The position numbers and the translations under genes were made by a program. DNA of 21,086 nt, from assembly GCA_002329125.1 (NCBI GenBank), contig DCXX01000028.1:21298-42383 (forward strand), in the 5' to 3' direction. Source of the DNA: Fidelibacterota bacterium UBA2125. GTDB lineage: Bacteria; Fidelibacterota; Marinisomatia; Marinisomatales; S15-B10. Each line of letters opens with the position of its first letter. Positions within the stretch are counted from its first letter, which is position 1. This document shows, piece by piece, positions 7,145-15,130 of this stretch. A model generated the notes under the pieces. It made no database searches and was not told the DNA's origin. It saw only the letters and a program-made list of their open reading frames with translations.

Positions 7145-8803
7145 CTACGATTTAAGCATAGGAATTTTAATAACGGAATCACGTGCATTTTTCTTAGCCC
7201 GTTCATACCCCGCATCGGCATGTCGTACAATACCGATACCTGGATCATTATTCAAAACACGTTCCAGTCTTCCCGCCATTTCAGGCGTACCGTCTGCAAC
7301 AATCACCTGACCGGCATGGATTGATAGCCCCATCCCGACCCCTCCGCCATGATGCACCGAAACCCAGCTGGCACCGCTGGCGGTGTTCAAAAGTGCGTTC
7401 AAGACGGGCCAGTCAGCAATGGCGTCACTACCGTCTTTCATTCCTTCAGTTTCCCGATAAGGTGACGCCACCGAACCGGTATCCAGATGATCCCGACCGA
7501 TAACAATGGGTGCCGAAATCTCACCGGAAGCGACCATTTCATTCATGGCCAAGCCTAGCTTTGCTCTGTCCCCATAGCCGAGCCAGCAGATCCTTGCTGG
7601 GAGTCCCTGAAATTGAACTTTTTCGTGCGCCATCTCGATCCAGCGGCAGAGTGCCTTGTCTTTCGGAAACAACTCAAGAACTTTCTCATCGGTCTTGGCG
7701 ATATCGTCAGGATTCCCTGAGAGCGCTACCCAGCGAAACGGCCCCTTGCCATCACAAAACAGCGGGCGAACATATGCCGGCACAAATCCGGGATAGTCAA
7801 ACGCTTCTTTAAGTCCGCCTTTCTTTGCCTGTCCCCTGAGATTGTTCCCATAATCGAAAACAACGGCGCCCCGTGCCTGCATCTCCACCATGGACCGGCA
7901 ATGATTTGACATCGCTTGATAAGAAAGATGAATGTATTTGTCCGGATCGTTCTCCCGTACCGATTCCACGGCATCCCACGGAATTTCGTTAGGGATATAA
8001 CCGTAAAGTTCGTCATGAGCCGACGTTTGATCTGTCACCATATCTGGAATTATTTCCCGATCCAAAAATTCCGGGAATAAGTCGGCGGCATTGCCAAGGA
8101 GACCAATTGACTTAGCCTTTTTTTTGTCTTGAGCTCCCCTTGCCAGTCGAAGAGCTTCGTCCAAATTTTCCGCCATTACATCGATATAGCCCGTATCTAC
8201 TCGCCTCTGAATCCTTTTCTTATCTACTTCAACAGCGATCATTACCGCTCCGTTCATGGTGGCAGCCAGCGGTTGAGCACCCCCCATACCGCCCAAACCG
8301 GCCGTCAAGATGAGCTTCCCGCTCAAATCACCACCGAAGTGTTTCTCAGCAGCAGCAGCGAAAGTCTCGTATGTCCCTTGCAGAATCCCTTGAGTGCCAA
8401 TATATATCCAGCTTCCCGCTGTCATCTGTCCATACATAATTAGCCCGAGCTTGTCCAGTTCACGAAAAGTTTTCCAGTCAGCCCAGTTAGGAACAAGCAT
8501 GGAGTTCGATATAAGCACCCGTGGTGCATAAGAATGTGTTTTGAAAACGGCTGCTGGCTTACCTGACTGGACAAGCAAAGTTTCGTCACTTTCCAGCTCT
8601 TTCAACGTGGCAAGAATAGCATCAAAACATTCCCAGTTCCTTGCCGCTTTTCCGGCCCCACCATACACAACCAATTCTTCAGGAATCTCAGCAACGTCCG
8701 GATCGAGATTGTTCTGGATCATCCTGAAGGCAGCTTCTTGCTGCCACCCTTTACAGGTAAGCTCTGTACCTGTTGGCGCGCGTATTTCCCTCGGTTCAGT
8801 CAC
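7145..8803 (-). CDS. hutU: Urocanate hydratase
   Basis: Converts urocanate to 4-imidazolone-5-propionate using tightly bound NAD+ as an electrophile, the second step of histidine degradation. The 552-residue protein is full length. It opens with IRAPTGTELTCKGW, carries the NAD-binding loop GLGGMGGAQPLA (169-180), the DQTSAHDELYGYIP and YQAMSNHCRSMVEM stretches, and the conserved cysteine C406 in ARICWLGYGDR. The C-terminal VSVHHGGGVGMGLSIHAG is also typical. The start is GTG at 8803, 30 bases after the preceding gene, without an evident ribosome site. No histidine ammonia-lyase (hutH) is nearby, so urocanate must come from an enzyme encoded elsewhere or from outside the cell. Confidence 0.98.
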   Translation of the reverse strand: MTEPREIRAPTGTELTCKGWQQEAAFRMIQNNLDPDVAEIPEELVVYGGAGKAARNWECFDAILATLKELESDETLLVQSGKPAAVFKTHSYAPRVLISNSMLVPNWADWKTFRELDKLGLIMYGQMTAGSWIYIGTQGILQGTYETFAAAAEKHFGGDLSGKLILTAGLGGMGGAQPLAATMNGAVMIAVEVDKKRIQRRVDTGYIDVMAENLDEALRLARGAQDKKKAKSIGLLGNAADLFPEFLDREIIPDMVTDQTSAHDELYGYIPNEIPWDAVESVRENDPDKYIHLSYQAMSNHCRSMVEMQARGAVVFDYGNNLRGQAKKGGLKEAFDYPGFVPAYVRPLFCDGKGPFRWVALSGNPDDIAKTDEKVLELFPKDKALCRWIEMAHEKVQFQGLPARICWLGYGDRAKLGLAMNEMVASGEISAPIVIGRDHLDTGSVASPYRETEGMKDGSDAIADWPVLNALLNTASGASWVSVHHGGGVGMGLSIHAGQVIVADGTPEMAGRLERVLNNDPGIGIVRHADAGYERAKKNARDSVIKIPMLKS

Positions 8804-8833
8804 GTAGAAAAATGAATTTAGAGTCTGTCTTTT

Positions 8834-10006
8834 TTACTTGGCAAGTTCCTCAGCAATAGGCGAAAAAAAATCAATGGCAGATTTATGGGCATCATAAGAA
8901 AAAACGGCAATGCCGCTTATACCGGTCACCCGGCTGTATTTGATCTTGTCCCGTGTATCCAGTGCTTTCTGATTATATGCCGCAACTCCCATAATAATTC
9001 CCGGCCAGTATTTTCGCGGCACTGCTTCATAAATGTTGTCAATCTCTTTAGCAAATTTTCTCAGTTCTGTAGCATAATTCATGGGTACCACATAATCCAC
9101 AAGTCCTTCAGCCAACCACTTGTCCCACTCCTGAAAATATCTGTTCTTGGCAACGGAGGGGTTTGGCTTTACAGCTGCAGTGATCAGGCACTTGGAGTTT
9201 TTTCTGAGAACAAGATCACTGAAGTTTTTTACAAGTTTTGTCAAGGCTTTCCTTCTGAATGTCGCCCATTTATTATACAAAAGCTGTTTCTCATCGTTAC
9301 TATTGTTAACATATCCGTTACCGTTGTCGGTCAATAACTTTAAAGGATCAACACCGTGTTGGCGTTCGAAGTTTATCCTCGCGGCCATGTTGTAACCGAA
9401 ATCAGAATCGCCATAACGAATGTAATCAAGATGAATTCCATCCAAATCGTAGTTTGAAATCAGCTCATCCGCTACCTTCTCAAGATAATTGAAAACACCT
9501 GGATGCGACGGGGACAGATATTTCTGGACAGTCACTTCTTTACTTTGTGTCAGATCACCAGTGGAAGTTGTTTCACCAATAGAACTCCTATCCATCCACT
9601 CCGGAAATTTATTTACGATATGATCGGGGCTTTCCGGGAAACGGGGAGATGACCATACTAAAAGAACGTTAATCCAGGCATGAACTTTAAGACCAAGAAT
9701 GTGACCTTTCTCAACCGCATATTCCAGAGGATCAAACTGCGGATCAGTAACAAGTTGAGATTTAATGACGAATTGACTGTTGTAGAAGGCTTCTCCCCGC
9801 CCACGAACTTGAAGGAAAACATGATTAAAATGATGAACTTTAGCAAAGAGGAGCGCCCGATCAATCTCCTCAGGAGAAACCATGGAATGTCTCACGACCC
9901 ATATGGCGCGGAAATCAAGATTGGAAGCAGAAGGTTGTCCGTCCCCAGAACTTACGCAGAAAAGAAAAAAGGCAACTGAAACAGCTGCCTTTTTAGTCCT
10001 GAGCAT
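8834..10006 (-). CDS. Secreted glycoside-hydrolase-like protein, GHL10 (former DUF187) family
   Basis: A predicted exported (beta/alpha)8-barrel protein of the glycosyl hydrolase-like 10 family, which includes Bacillus YngK. Activity is not well defined in the family; a role on cell-wall or extracellular glycans is inferred. The signal peptide is MLRTKK, a hydrophobic AAVSVAFFLFCVS, then SGDGQ with cleavage probably near residue 24. The barrel starts at LDFRAIWVVRHSM (about 30-43). Later strands include NHVFLQVRGRGEAFY, LGLKVHAWINVLLVW, the characteristic YDLDGIHLDYIRYGD (about 195-209) with its acidic pair, CLITAAVKPNP, LVDYVVPMNYATEL and GISGIAVFSYDA near the end. Length is 390 residues. 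The only good start, ATG at 10006, is 16 bases after rplQ, with no clear Shine-Dalgarno site. Codons 4-14 overlap a strong terminator hairpin. The next ATG would delete the first barrel strand. Confidence 0.92.
   Translation of the reverse strand: MLRTKKAAVSVAFFLFCVSSGDGQPSASNLDFRAIWVVRHSMVSPEEIDRALLFAKVHHFNHVFLQVRGRGEAFYNSQFVIKSQLVTDPQFDPLEYAVEKGHILGLKVHAWINVLLVWSSPRFPESPDHIVNKFPEWMDRSSIGETTSTGDLTQSKEVTVQKYLSPSHPGVFNYLEKVADELISNYDLDGIHLDYIRYGDSDFGYNMAARINFERQHGVDPLKLLTDNGNGYVNNSNDEKQLLYNKWATFRRKALTKLVKNFSDLVLRKNSKCLITAAVKPNPSVAKNRYFQEWDKWLAEGLVDYVVPMNYATELRKFAKEIDNIYEAVPRKYWPGIIMGVAAYNQKALDTRDKIKYSRVTGISGIAVFSYDAHKSAIDFFSPIAEELAK
9965..9994 (-). terminator. Intrinsic terminator of the ribosomal operon, embedded in the next gene
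   Basis: Reading the minus strand, AAAAAGGCAGCTG, a TTT loop and CAGTTGCCTTTTTT form a 13-pair stem with one G-U pair. The core GGCAGCTG/CAGTTGCC is GC-rich. The run TTTTTTCTTTTCT follows. It begins 28 bases after the rplQ stop, where the alpha-operon terminator is expected. The same bases encode residues 5-14 of the exported protein that starts at 10006. The near-symmetry means it could also act on plus-strand transcripts, but no plus-strand gene is nearby. Confidence 0.85.
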
Positions 10007-10022
10007 CAGTCTGTCGTCGTTC

Positions 10023-10466
10023 CTAATCTTCAGCGGGTACCGCTTTAACTTTCGCCTTCTTCTTTGAGGACTTTTTCCTCTCTTCTTCTGTGCTTTCTGA
10101 TTCTATACCTGCGAAATCGACGAACTCCAGCATGGAAACGGAAGCACAGTCGTTATCACGAAAACCAAGTTTAGTCACTCTGGTATAACCGCCCGGCCGA
10201 TCGGCATAATGAGGTGCTACTTCATCAAAAAGAAGCTTCACAATATCAGGTTTCTTGATATGCCTGAGGACAGTTCTCCTATCGTGGAGTGTACCCCGTC
10301 GGGCTTTCGTGATGAGAGGCTCGATGAATTGCTGAGTTGCTTTCGCTTTGGAGTGAGTTGTCTTGATCCGTTTGTGCTCGATAAGCGAAGAAGCAAGGTT
10401 GGACAGTGTCGCTTTTCGATGACTGGCGTTCCGACCGAGTTTTTTGACTCTTTTCTGATGTCTCAT
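10023..10466 (-). CDS. rplQ: 50S ribosomal protein L17
   Basis: Large-subunit protein located near the peptide exit tunnel. The L17 core is complete: MRHQKRVKKLGRNASHRKATLSNLASSLIEH at the start (a standard signature), LITKARRG, and ending YTRVTKLGFRDNDCASVSMLEFV at about residue 117. After this is a charged tail of some 30 residues, acidic first and then lysine-rich (EERKKSSKKKAKVKAVPAED), beyond the minimal E. coli fold. Such tails are common in several phyla. ATG at 10466 starts eight bases after rpoA. It is the last gene of the ribosomal cluster, with an intrinsic terminator 28 bases downstream. Confidence 0.97.
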   Translation of the reverse strand: MRHQKRVKKLGRNASHRKATLSNLASSLIEHKRIKTTHSKAKATQQFIEPLITKARRGTLHDRRTVLRHIKKPDIVKLLFDEVAPHYADRPGGYTRVTKLGFRDNDCASVSMLEFVDFAGIESESTEEERKKSSKKKAKVKAVPAED

Positions 10467-10474
10467 GATTTCTT

Positions 10475-11452
10475 TTATGCGTCAGTTTCCAGCATGTATT
10501 TTCCCACATCCATGCCAAAAGAGAGCTCCATTTCGTCCAGTTTCTCGATCAATTCAGAGAGTGACTTACGGCCAAAATTCTTATACTTCAGCATTGCGTT
10601 CTCTTCTTTTGAAACAAGATCAATGATTGTATCAATACCTGCTGCCTTCAGGCAGTTGTGACTGCGGACAGAAAGTTCCATCTCATCGATTGATCTCTGT
10701 AGAACCTCCCGAATATGAAGTGCTTCTTCATCAATTTCTTCAGCAACTTCAAGAATGGGCTCCTCGTCAGAAATCTTGAACATGTTGAAGTACTCTGTCA
10801 AAGCGCGGGCAGCGAAACTGACGGAGTTCTCAGGTGTAATTGTACCATCGGTGTGGACGTCCAATATGAGCCGCTCAAGACTGTCTTTGGCTGATGAAAC
10901 AGGTTTCACGTCATAGGTCACCCTAGAAACAGGATTAAAAATGGAGTCTATGTAAACTGTTCCAATGGGAGAATCGATTCTCTGGTGACTGTCAGCATCG
11001 ACATAACCTTTTCCCACTGAAAGTTGAAGTTCGATGGTGAAGTTTGCTTTATCATTCATGGTAGCAATGGAAAGATCGGGATTCATCACTTTGTATTGCT
11101 CTGATGCACCATCGATATCCTTTGCCGTAAACTGACCCTTTCCGCTGAAACTCAGCTGGATCTTGTCCGGTTTGGGATCGGTCAACTTGAAACGTACCTG
11201 CTTCAAATTCTGAATGATGTCAGACACATCTTCAGTAACACCTTCGAGTGTGGCATATTCATGCAAAACGCCATCAATTTTTACCGCATTGATAGCTGAA
11301 CCGGGTATGCTGGTCATGAGGACTCGGCGCATAGCATTGCCCACCGTTATTCCGGTACCTCTATCAAGAGGTTCTAGAGTGAAACGACCAAACTCATCAG
11401 TGCGCGACTTCTTGTCAACTTTGAACTTTAGTTCATCATTATTGGATGCCAT
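10475..11452 (-). CDS. rpoA: DNA-directed RNA polymerase subunit alpha
   Basis: Dimerises to seed assembly of RNA polymerase and contacts promoter UP elements and activators through its C-terminal domain. At 325 residues it is normal length. The N-terminal domain shows RFTLEPLDRGTGITVGNAMRRVLMTSIPGSA (about 20-55) and the YTDVKPV-type insert region. A linker of about residues 233-255 leads to the C-terminal domain, with MELSVRSHNCLKAAGIDTI (helix-hairpin-helix start) and YKNFGRKSLSELIEKL. ATG at 11452 has AAAGGGA nine bases upstream. Position between rpsD and rplQ is the classical alpha-operon order. Confidence 0.99.
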   Translation of the reverse strand: MASNNDELKFKVDKKSRTDEFGRFTLEPLDRGTGITVGNAMRRVLMTSIPGSAINAVKIDGVLHEYATLEGVTEDVSDIIQNLKQVRFKLTDPKPDKIQLSFSGKGQFTAKDIDGASEQYKVMNPDLSIATMNDKANFTIELQLSVGKGYVDADSHQRIDSPIGTVYIDSIFNPVSRVTYDVKPVSSAKDSLERLILDVHTDGTITPENSVSFAARALTEYFNMFKISDEEPILEVAEEIDEEALHIREVLQRSIDEMELSVRSHNCLKAAGIDTIIDLVSKEENAMLKYKNFGRKSLSELIEKLDEMELSFGMDVGKYMLETDA

Positions 11453-11473
11453 ATTGAGTGTCCCTTTCTAATA

Positions 11474-12091
11474 CTACTTGGAATAGAGTTCTACGACCAT
11501 CTGTACTTTGAGGGTCGCATCAAAATCTTCTTTTTCTGGCAGTTTCGTCACCATCCCAGACAGAGATGCTTTATCAAGAGACAGCCAACCTGAATCAAGA
11601 TCACCTCTCACCCGTTTAACGGAGTCGTGAACAACTGCCAGTTTCCTGCTCTTGCTTCGGACGCTGATCTGATCATTCTCTTTCACTAAATAAGAAGGAA
11701 TGTTTACAGATTTACCATTCACAAGAAAGTGCTTATGATTTACCAGCTGCCTGGCTGCTGCCCGTGTTGGCGAAAAACCCAGTCTGAAAACGACATTGTC
11801 GAGTCGGCGTTCAAGAAGTTGGAGCAAGTTCAGTCCTGTCTCACCACTCATCTTGTCAGCCTTTTGAAAAAACTTTCTGAACTGCCGCTCAAGTAAGCCG
11901 TACATATGTTTGATTTTCTGCTTCTCCTTTAGCTGAAGACCATAATTGGAAGGCCGGCGGCGGCGGCTTTGTCCATGCTGGCCTGGAGCATAATTCTTAC
12001 GCTCAAGGATCTTGGTAATCTTGGGATTGCCGAATATGTTATCGCCAAACTTCCGGGCAATCTTTGCTTTTGGTCCTATATAACGTGCCAT
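11474..12091 (-). CDS. rpsD: 30S ribosomal protein S4
   Basis: Primary 16S rRNA binder that nucleates small-subunit assembly, and in many bacteria a translational repressor of the alpha operon. I chose ATG at 12091, giving 205 residues that start MARYIGPKAKIARKFG. AGGAGAAG lies about eight bases before it and overlaps the rpsK stop. An in-frame start at 12139 would add 16 residues inside rpsK without family support. The protein has the basic N-terminal arm (YAPGQHGQSRRRRPSNYGLQLKEKQK) without the zinc-binding cysteines seen in some S4 proteins. The S4 RNA-binding domain is at about residues 95-160 (LLERRLDNVVFRLGF, VNHKHFLVNGK). Confidence 0.97.
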   Translation of the reverse strand: MARYIGPKAKIARKFGDNIFGNPKITKILERKNYAPGQHGQSRRRRPSNYGLQLKEKQKIKHMYGLLERQFRKFFQKADKMSGETGLNLLQLLERRLDNVVFRLGFSPTRAAARQLVNHKHFLVNGKSVNIPSYLVKENDQISVRSKSRKLAVVHDSVKRVRGDLDSGWLSLDKASLSGMVTKLPEKEDFDATLKVQMVVELYSK

Positions 12092-12104
12092 TACTTCGCT
12101 TCTC

Positions 12105-12488
12105 CTATACCCTGCGCCTCTTGGGCGGGCGACATCCATTATGAGGGATGGGAGTCACATCCTTAATTGCGGTTATCACCAGACCAACAACAGCAAGTGA
12201 TCTGATGGCCGACTCACGGCCGGATCCCGGACCTTTAACCTCAACTCTCACTCGTTTCAATCCAATATCGAGCGCTATATTGGCAGCCTTCTCGGCGGCC
12301 TGACCGGCGGCAAAGGATGTGCTTTTTCGGGACCCTTTGAACCCCATAGCACCGGCACTAGCCCAGGCAACCACATTACCGTGCAAATCAGTGAGTGTAA
12401 TGATTGTATTATTGAATGTCGCCTTGATATGAGCAACACCCTCATCTGAAGTGAGAACTTTCTTCTTCTTACGTTTCGGCTTTGCCAT
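12105..12488 (-). CDS. rpsK: 30S ribosomal protein S11
   Basis: Platform protein of the small subunit near the E site, contacting mRNA upstream of the start codon. The 127 residues show a lysine-rich start (MAKPKRKKKKV), GVAHIKATFNNTIITLTD, WASAGAMGFKGSRKSTSFAAGQAAE and the C-terminal PIPHNGCRPPKRRRV, all family hallmarks. In many bacteria the Asn-Gly near the end is a site of isoaspartate formation, and Asn-Gly is present here. ATG at 12488 has AGAGGAA at good spacing, 12 bases after rpsM. Confidence 0.98.
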   Translation of the reverse strand: MAKPKRKKKKVLTSDEGVAHIKATFNNTIITLTDLHGNVVAWASAGAMGFKGSRKSTSFAAGQAAEKAANIALDIGLKRVRVEVKGPGSGRESAIRSLAVVGLVITAIKDVTPIPHNGCRPPKRRRV

Positions 12489-12500
12489 AAATTTCCTCTA

Positions 12501-12887
12501 TTATCCTTTCTTGCCTACTGCTGTTTTCTTGCCGAGACCTACAGTCCGTTTCTTCCCTTTTCGGGTACGTGCATTTGTTTTTGTTCTCTGACCATTTACA
12601 GGAAGACCGCGGCGGTGACGGTAACCTTTATATGAGCCAATATCCATGAGACGCTTAATATTCATGGTGTTTTCGGTCCTCATTTCACCTTCCACTTTCA
12701 TGTCCCCCACCGCTCCACGAATGGCTGACACCTGATCCTCCGTCAAATCTTTTACACGGATATTGCCATCAACGCCGGATTCAGCTAGCACTTTCTGCGC
12801 GGAAGTCCGCCCAATGCCGTAAATGTAGCAGAGTGAAAATTCTACTTTCTTGTCCCTAGGTAAATCAACACCAGCTATACGGGCCAT
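12501..12887 (-). CDS. rpsM: 30S ribosomal protein S13
   Basis: Head protein of the small subunit, contacting the P-site tRNA and bridging to the 50S subunit. The 128-residue protein starts MARIAGVDLPRDKKVEFSLC, has the helix-two-turn-helix segment YIYGIGRTSAQKVL, and the conserved basic C-terminal part GSYKGYRHRRGLPVNGQRTK followed by TNARTRKGKKRTV and a lysine-rich tail that reaches the P site. It starts two bases after rpmJ, in the standard rpmJ-rpsM-rpsK-rpsD order. Confidence 0.98.
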   Translation of the reverse strand: MARIAGVDLPRDKKVEFSLCYIYGIGRTSAQKVLAESGVDGNIRVKDLTEDQVSAIRGAVGDMKVEGEMRTENTMNIKRLMDIGSYKGYRHRRGLPVNGQRTKTNARTRKGKKRTVGLGKKTAVGKKG

Positions 12888-12889
12888 AA

Positions 12890-13003
12890 TTAACCTTGCC
12901 TTTGCTTATGTTTCGGGTTTGCGCAAATCACTCTAACTACACCCTTCCGACGAATGATTTTGCACTTGTCACATATTTTTTTGACCGATGCTCTTACTTT
13001 CAT
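12890..13003 (-). CDS. rpmJ: 50S ribosomal protein L36
   Basis: Smallest large-subunit protein, helping to organise 23S rRNA near the A site. Translating the gap between map and rpsM gives a 37-codon frame beginning MKVRASVKKICDKCKIIRR and ending ANPKHKQRQG. This is the zinc-ribbon form, with C11, C14, C27 and H32 as ligands. ATG is at 13003 and TAA at 12890-12892, just before the rpsM start. The exact length of 37 residues is typical. The gene lies eight bases after map. Confidence 0.97.
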   Translation of the reverse strand: MKVRASVKKICDKCKIIRRKGVVRVICANPKHKQRQG

Positions 13004-13011
13004 ATCACACT

Positions 13012-13791
13012 TTAGGCAACTGCGTAGTCAGTTGCTTTCTCAGAAACTCCGTTACTCAAAATCTGGGCACCAGCTTTCCCCACCAAAACTGTATGTTCAA
13101 AATGTGCTGATGGCTTACCGTCTCTGGTGCAGATTGTCCAGCTGTCATCCTTCGTAAAGATTTCCTTATCACCGAGGTTCACCATCGGTTCTATGGCAAT
13201 GCACATCCCTTCCTTCAGTTCCACGCCTTGACCGGGAGACCCATAGTTAGGGATCTGCGGATCTTCATGGAGCTCCCTGCCAATACCGTGACCGACCAAT
13301 TCTCTCACAACTGAAAAGCCGTGTTCCTCCACGTGAGACTGAATTGCGTGACCTATATCTGACACGTGATTCCCAAGGATTGCTTTTTCCACACCGATGT
13401 AGAGAGCTTCTTCTGTTATCCTCATCAAATCTCGCACATCTGAAACCACATCACCCACAGCGTATGTCCGGGCGCTATCTCCATAATAATCATCCTTCAA
13501 AACGCCACAATCGATACTGACAATATCACCATTCTGCAATTTTCTTTCATCGGGAATACCGTGAACCACTTCATCATTGATTGAAATGCAAAGAGTGGAC
13601 GGGTATCCCATATATCCCTTGAAGGCAGGCTCACCTCCTTGACCCCGGATAAAGGTTTCAGCAAACTGATCTAGTTCCTTTCCAGTTACGCCTAAAACAA
13701 TCTTTCCCGAAAGGGCAGAAAGTGTTTCATAAACGATTCGACTGCTCTCCCTGATTTGTTCGATTTCTCTTTCACTTCGAATGTTTACCAT
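13012..13791 (-). CDS. map: Methionine aminopeptidase, type I
   Basis: Removes the initiator methionine from nascent proteins whose second residue is small. With the ATG at 13791 the protein has 259 residues starting MVNIRSEREIEQIRE, the minimal type Ia form. All five metal ligands are visible: D94 in SIDCGV, D105 in YYGDSA, H168 in GHGIGRELHEDP, E201 in AIEPMV and E232 in HFEHTVLV. H77 in VVHGIPD is the usual substrate-binding histidine. GGAGG lies ten bases before the start. An upstream start at 13842, inside secY, would add 17 residues without family support. The start is one base after the secY stop. In many bacteria adk lies between secY and map; it does not here. Confidence 0.97.
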   Translation of the reverse strand: MVNIRSEREIEQIRESSRIVYETLSALSGKIVLGVTGKELDQFAETFIRGQGGEPAFKGYMGYPSTLCISINDEVVHGIPDERKLQNGDIVSIDCGVLKDDYYGDSARTYAVGDVVSDVRDLMRITEEALYIGVEKAILGNHVSDIGHAIQSHVEEHGFSVVRELVGHGIGRELHEDPQIPNYGSPGQGVELKEGMCIAIEPMVNLGDKEIFTKDDSWTICTRDGKPSAHFEHTVLVGKAGAQILSNGVSEKATDYAVA

Positions 13792-13792
13792 C

Positions 13793-15130
13793 TTAAGCAC
13801 GCCTCCGGCCGCGAATACGCCCTTTCTTAAGGAAACCGTCATAGTGCCGCATCAAGAGGTGAGATTCAACTTGCTGCAGAGTATCCAGAGCAACACCAAC
13901 GATAATGAGCAGACCGGTGCCACCGAAAAACGACGCGAGATCATAGCCCACATCCATAGTATTCATCAGAATGAAGGGGAAAATAGCAACAAAAGCGAGA
14001 AATACAGATCCTGGTAACGTCACCTTACTCAGGATGTTATCGATGAATTCTGATGTTTTCTTTCCAGGTCTGACGCCGGGGATGAATCCGCCGTGCTTCC
14101 TCATGTTTTCAGCCACTTCCTGCGGATTGAAAGCAATAGCGGTATAAAAGTAGGTAAAGAAAATGATGGTCAGTCCGAACACCGTCCAGTAGAACCAGTG
14201 CTGGGGAGAAAAAACTCGCATAATGCCCTGCATGAATTCACTACCCTGAAAAAACATTGCAATAGTATTGGGAAGAAACATGATAGATTGAGCAAAAATG
14301 ATTGGCATAACACCTGCAGTGTTTACCCGCAACGGAATGTGTGTAGACTGTCCACCGTAAACTTTGCGGCCTACAATACGTTTCGCGTATTGAACAGGAA
14401 TCTTCCGTGTCCCTTGAGTTAAGAGAACAACAAATGCCACAATAATAAACATGATACCCAGCAAAACAACTTCTGTCAGGGGCCCTCTCACTTCTTCTTG
14501 AATAAGAGATATTTCGCTGACAATAACGTTAGGCAGCCTTGAAACAATGCCTATCATAATAATCAGTGAAATACCGTTACCAATTCCTCGCTCCGTAATC
14601 TGTTCCCCAAGCCACATGATAAAAATGGTACCCGTCACAAGCGTAATCATTGTCAAAAGCCTGAAGCTGAGCCCCGGTTCGGGCACGACCGTCATCTGAA
14701 AACCACCCGCCGTAGACTTCAAATTCTCAAGGAAAATTGCAATGCTGTACGCCTGTAAAGATGCTATGAGAACCGTACCGTAACGGGTAATCTGGGTTAT
14801 TTTCTTTCTCCCTTCATCCCCCTCCTTTTGTAAACGCTGAAAGTAGGGCACTACGACACCCATGAGCTGAAGAATAATAGATGCTGATATGTAAGGCATT
14901 ATACCCAGAGCAAAAATGGTCGCCTTCTGAAAAGCACCGCCAGCGAAAAGATCGTACAGTCCAAAAAGGGTGTTCTGGAAATTTTGAACGGCAGCACCGA
15001 GCGCTTCCGTGTTAATACCTGGCACAGGAATATGTGCACCGATCCGAACTACAATCAGCAGCGAAAGAGTGAAAAAAATGCGCTGTCTTAGCTCGGGGAT
15101 GGCAAAGATATTTCTGAATTTATCGATCAT
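13793..15130 (-). CDS. secY: Protein translocase subunit SecY
   Basis: Central channel of the Sec translocon in the inner membrane, which exports unfolded proteins and inserts membrane proteins. The 445-residue protein has ten expected membrane helices. Recognisable parts include RIFFTLSLLIVVRIGAHIPVPG (first helix), the plug/TM2 region FAGGAFQKATIFALGIMPYISASII, GIGNGISLIIMIGI, and the long cytosolic loop QGTRKIPVQYAKR that contacts SecA and the ribosome. The second loop, NPQEVAENMRKHGGFIPG, is also standard. The C-terminal tail ends in a basic GRIRGRRRA. ATG at 15130 overlaps the rplO stop as ATGA, so the two are translationally coupled. Confidence 0.99.
   Translation of the reverse strand: MIDKFRNIFAIPELRQRIFFTLSLLIVVRIGAHIPVPGINTEALGAAVQNFQNTLFGLYDLFAGGAFQKATIFALGIMPYISASIILQLMGVVVPYFQRLQKEGDEGRKKITQITRYGTVLIASLQAYSIAIFLENLKSTAGGFQMTVVPEPGLSFRLLTMITLVTGTIFIMWLGEQITERGIGNGISLIIMIGIVSRLPNVIVSEISLIQEEVRGPLTEVVLLGIMFIIVAFVVLLTQGTRKIPVQYAKRIVGRKVYGGQSTHIPLRVNTAGVMPIIFAQSIMFLPNTIAMFFQGSEFMQGIMRVFSPQHWFYWTVFGLTIIFFTYFYTAIAFNPQEVAENMRKHGGFIPGVRPGKKTSEFIDNILSKVTLPGSVFLAFVAIFPFILMNTMDVGYDLASFFGGTGLLIIVGVALDTLQQVESHLLMRHYDGFLKKGRIRGRRRA

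Noticed and set aside
12092..12139. Longer rpsD start
   Set aside because: It would begin inside rpsK. The ATG at 12091 has a strong Shine-Dalgarno site and the conserved MARY start.
13792..13842. Longer map start inside secY
   Set aside because: The extra 17 residues have no family counterpart, and GGAGG lies ten bases before the ATG at 13791.
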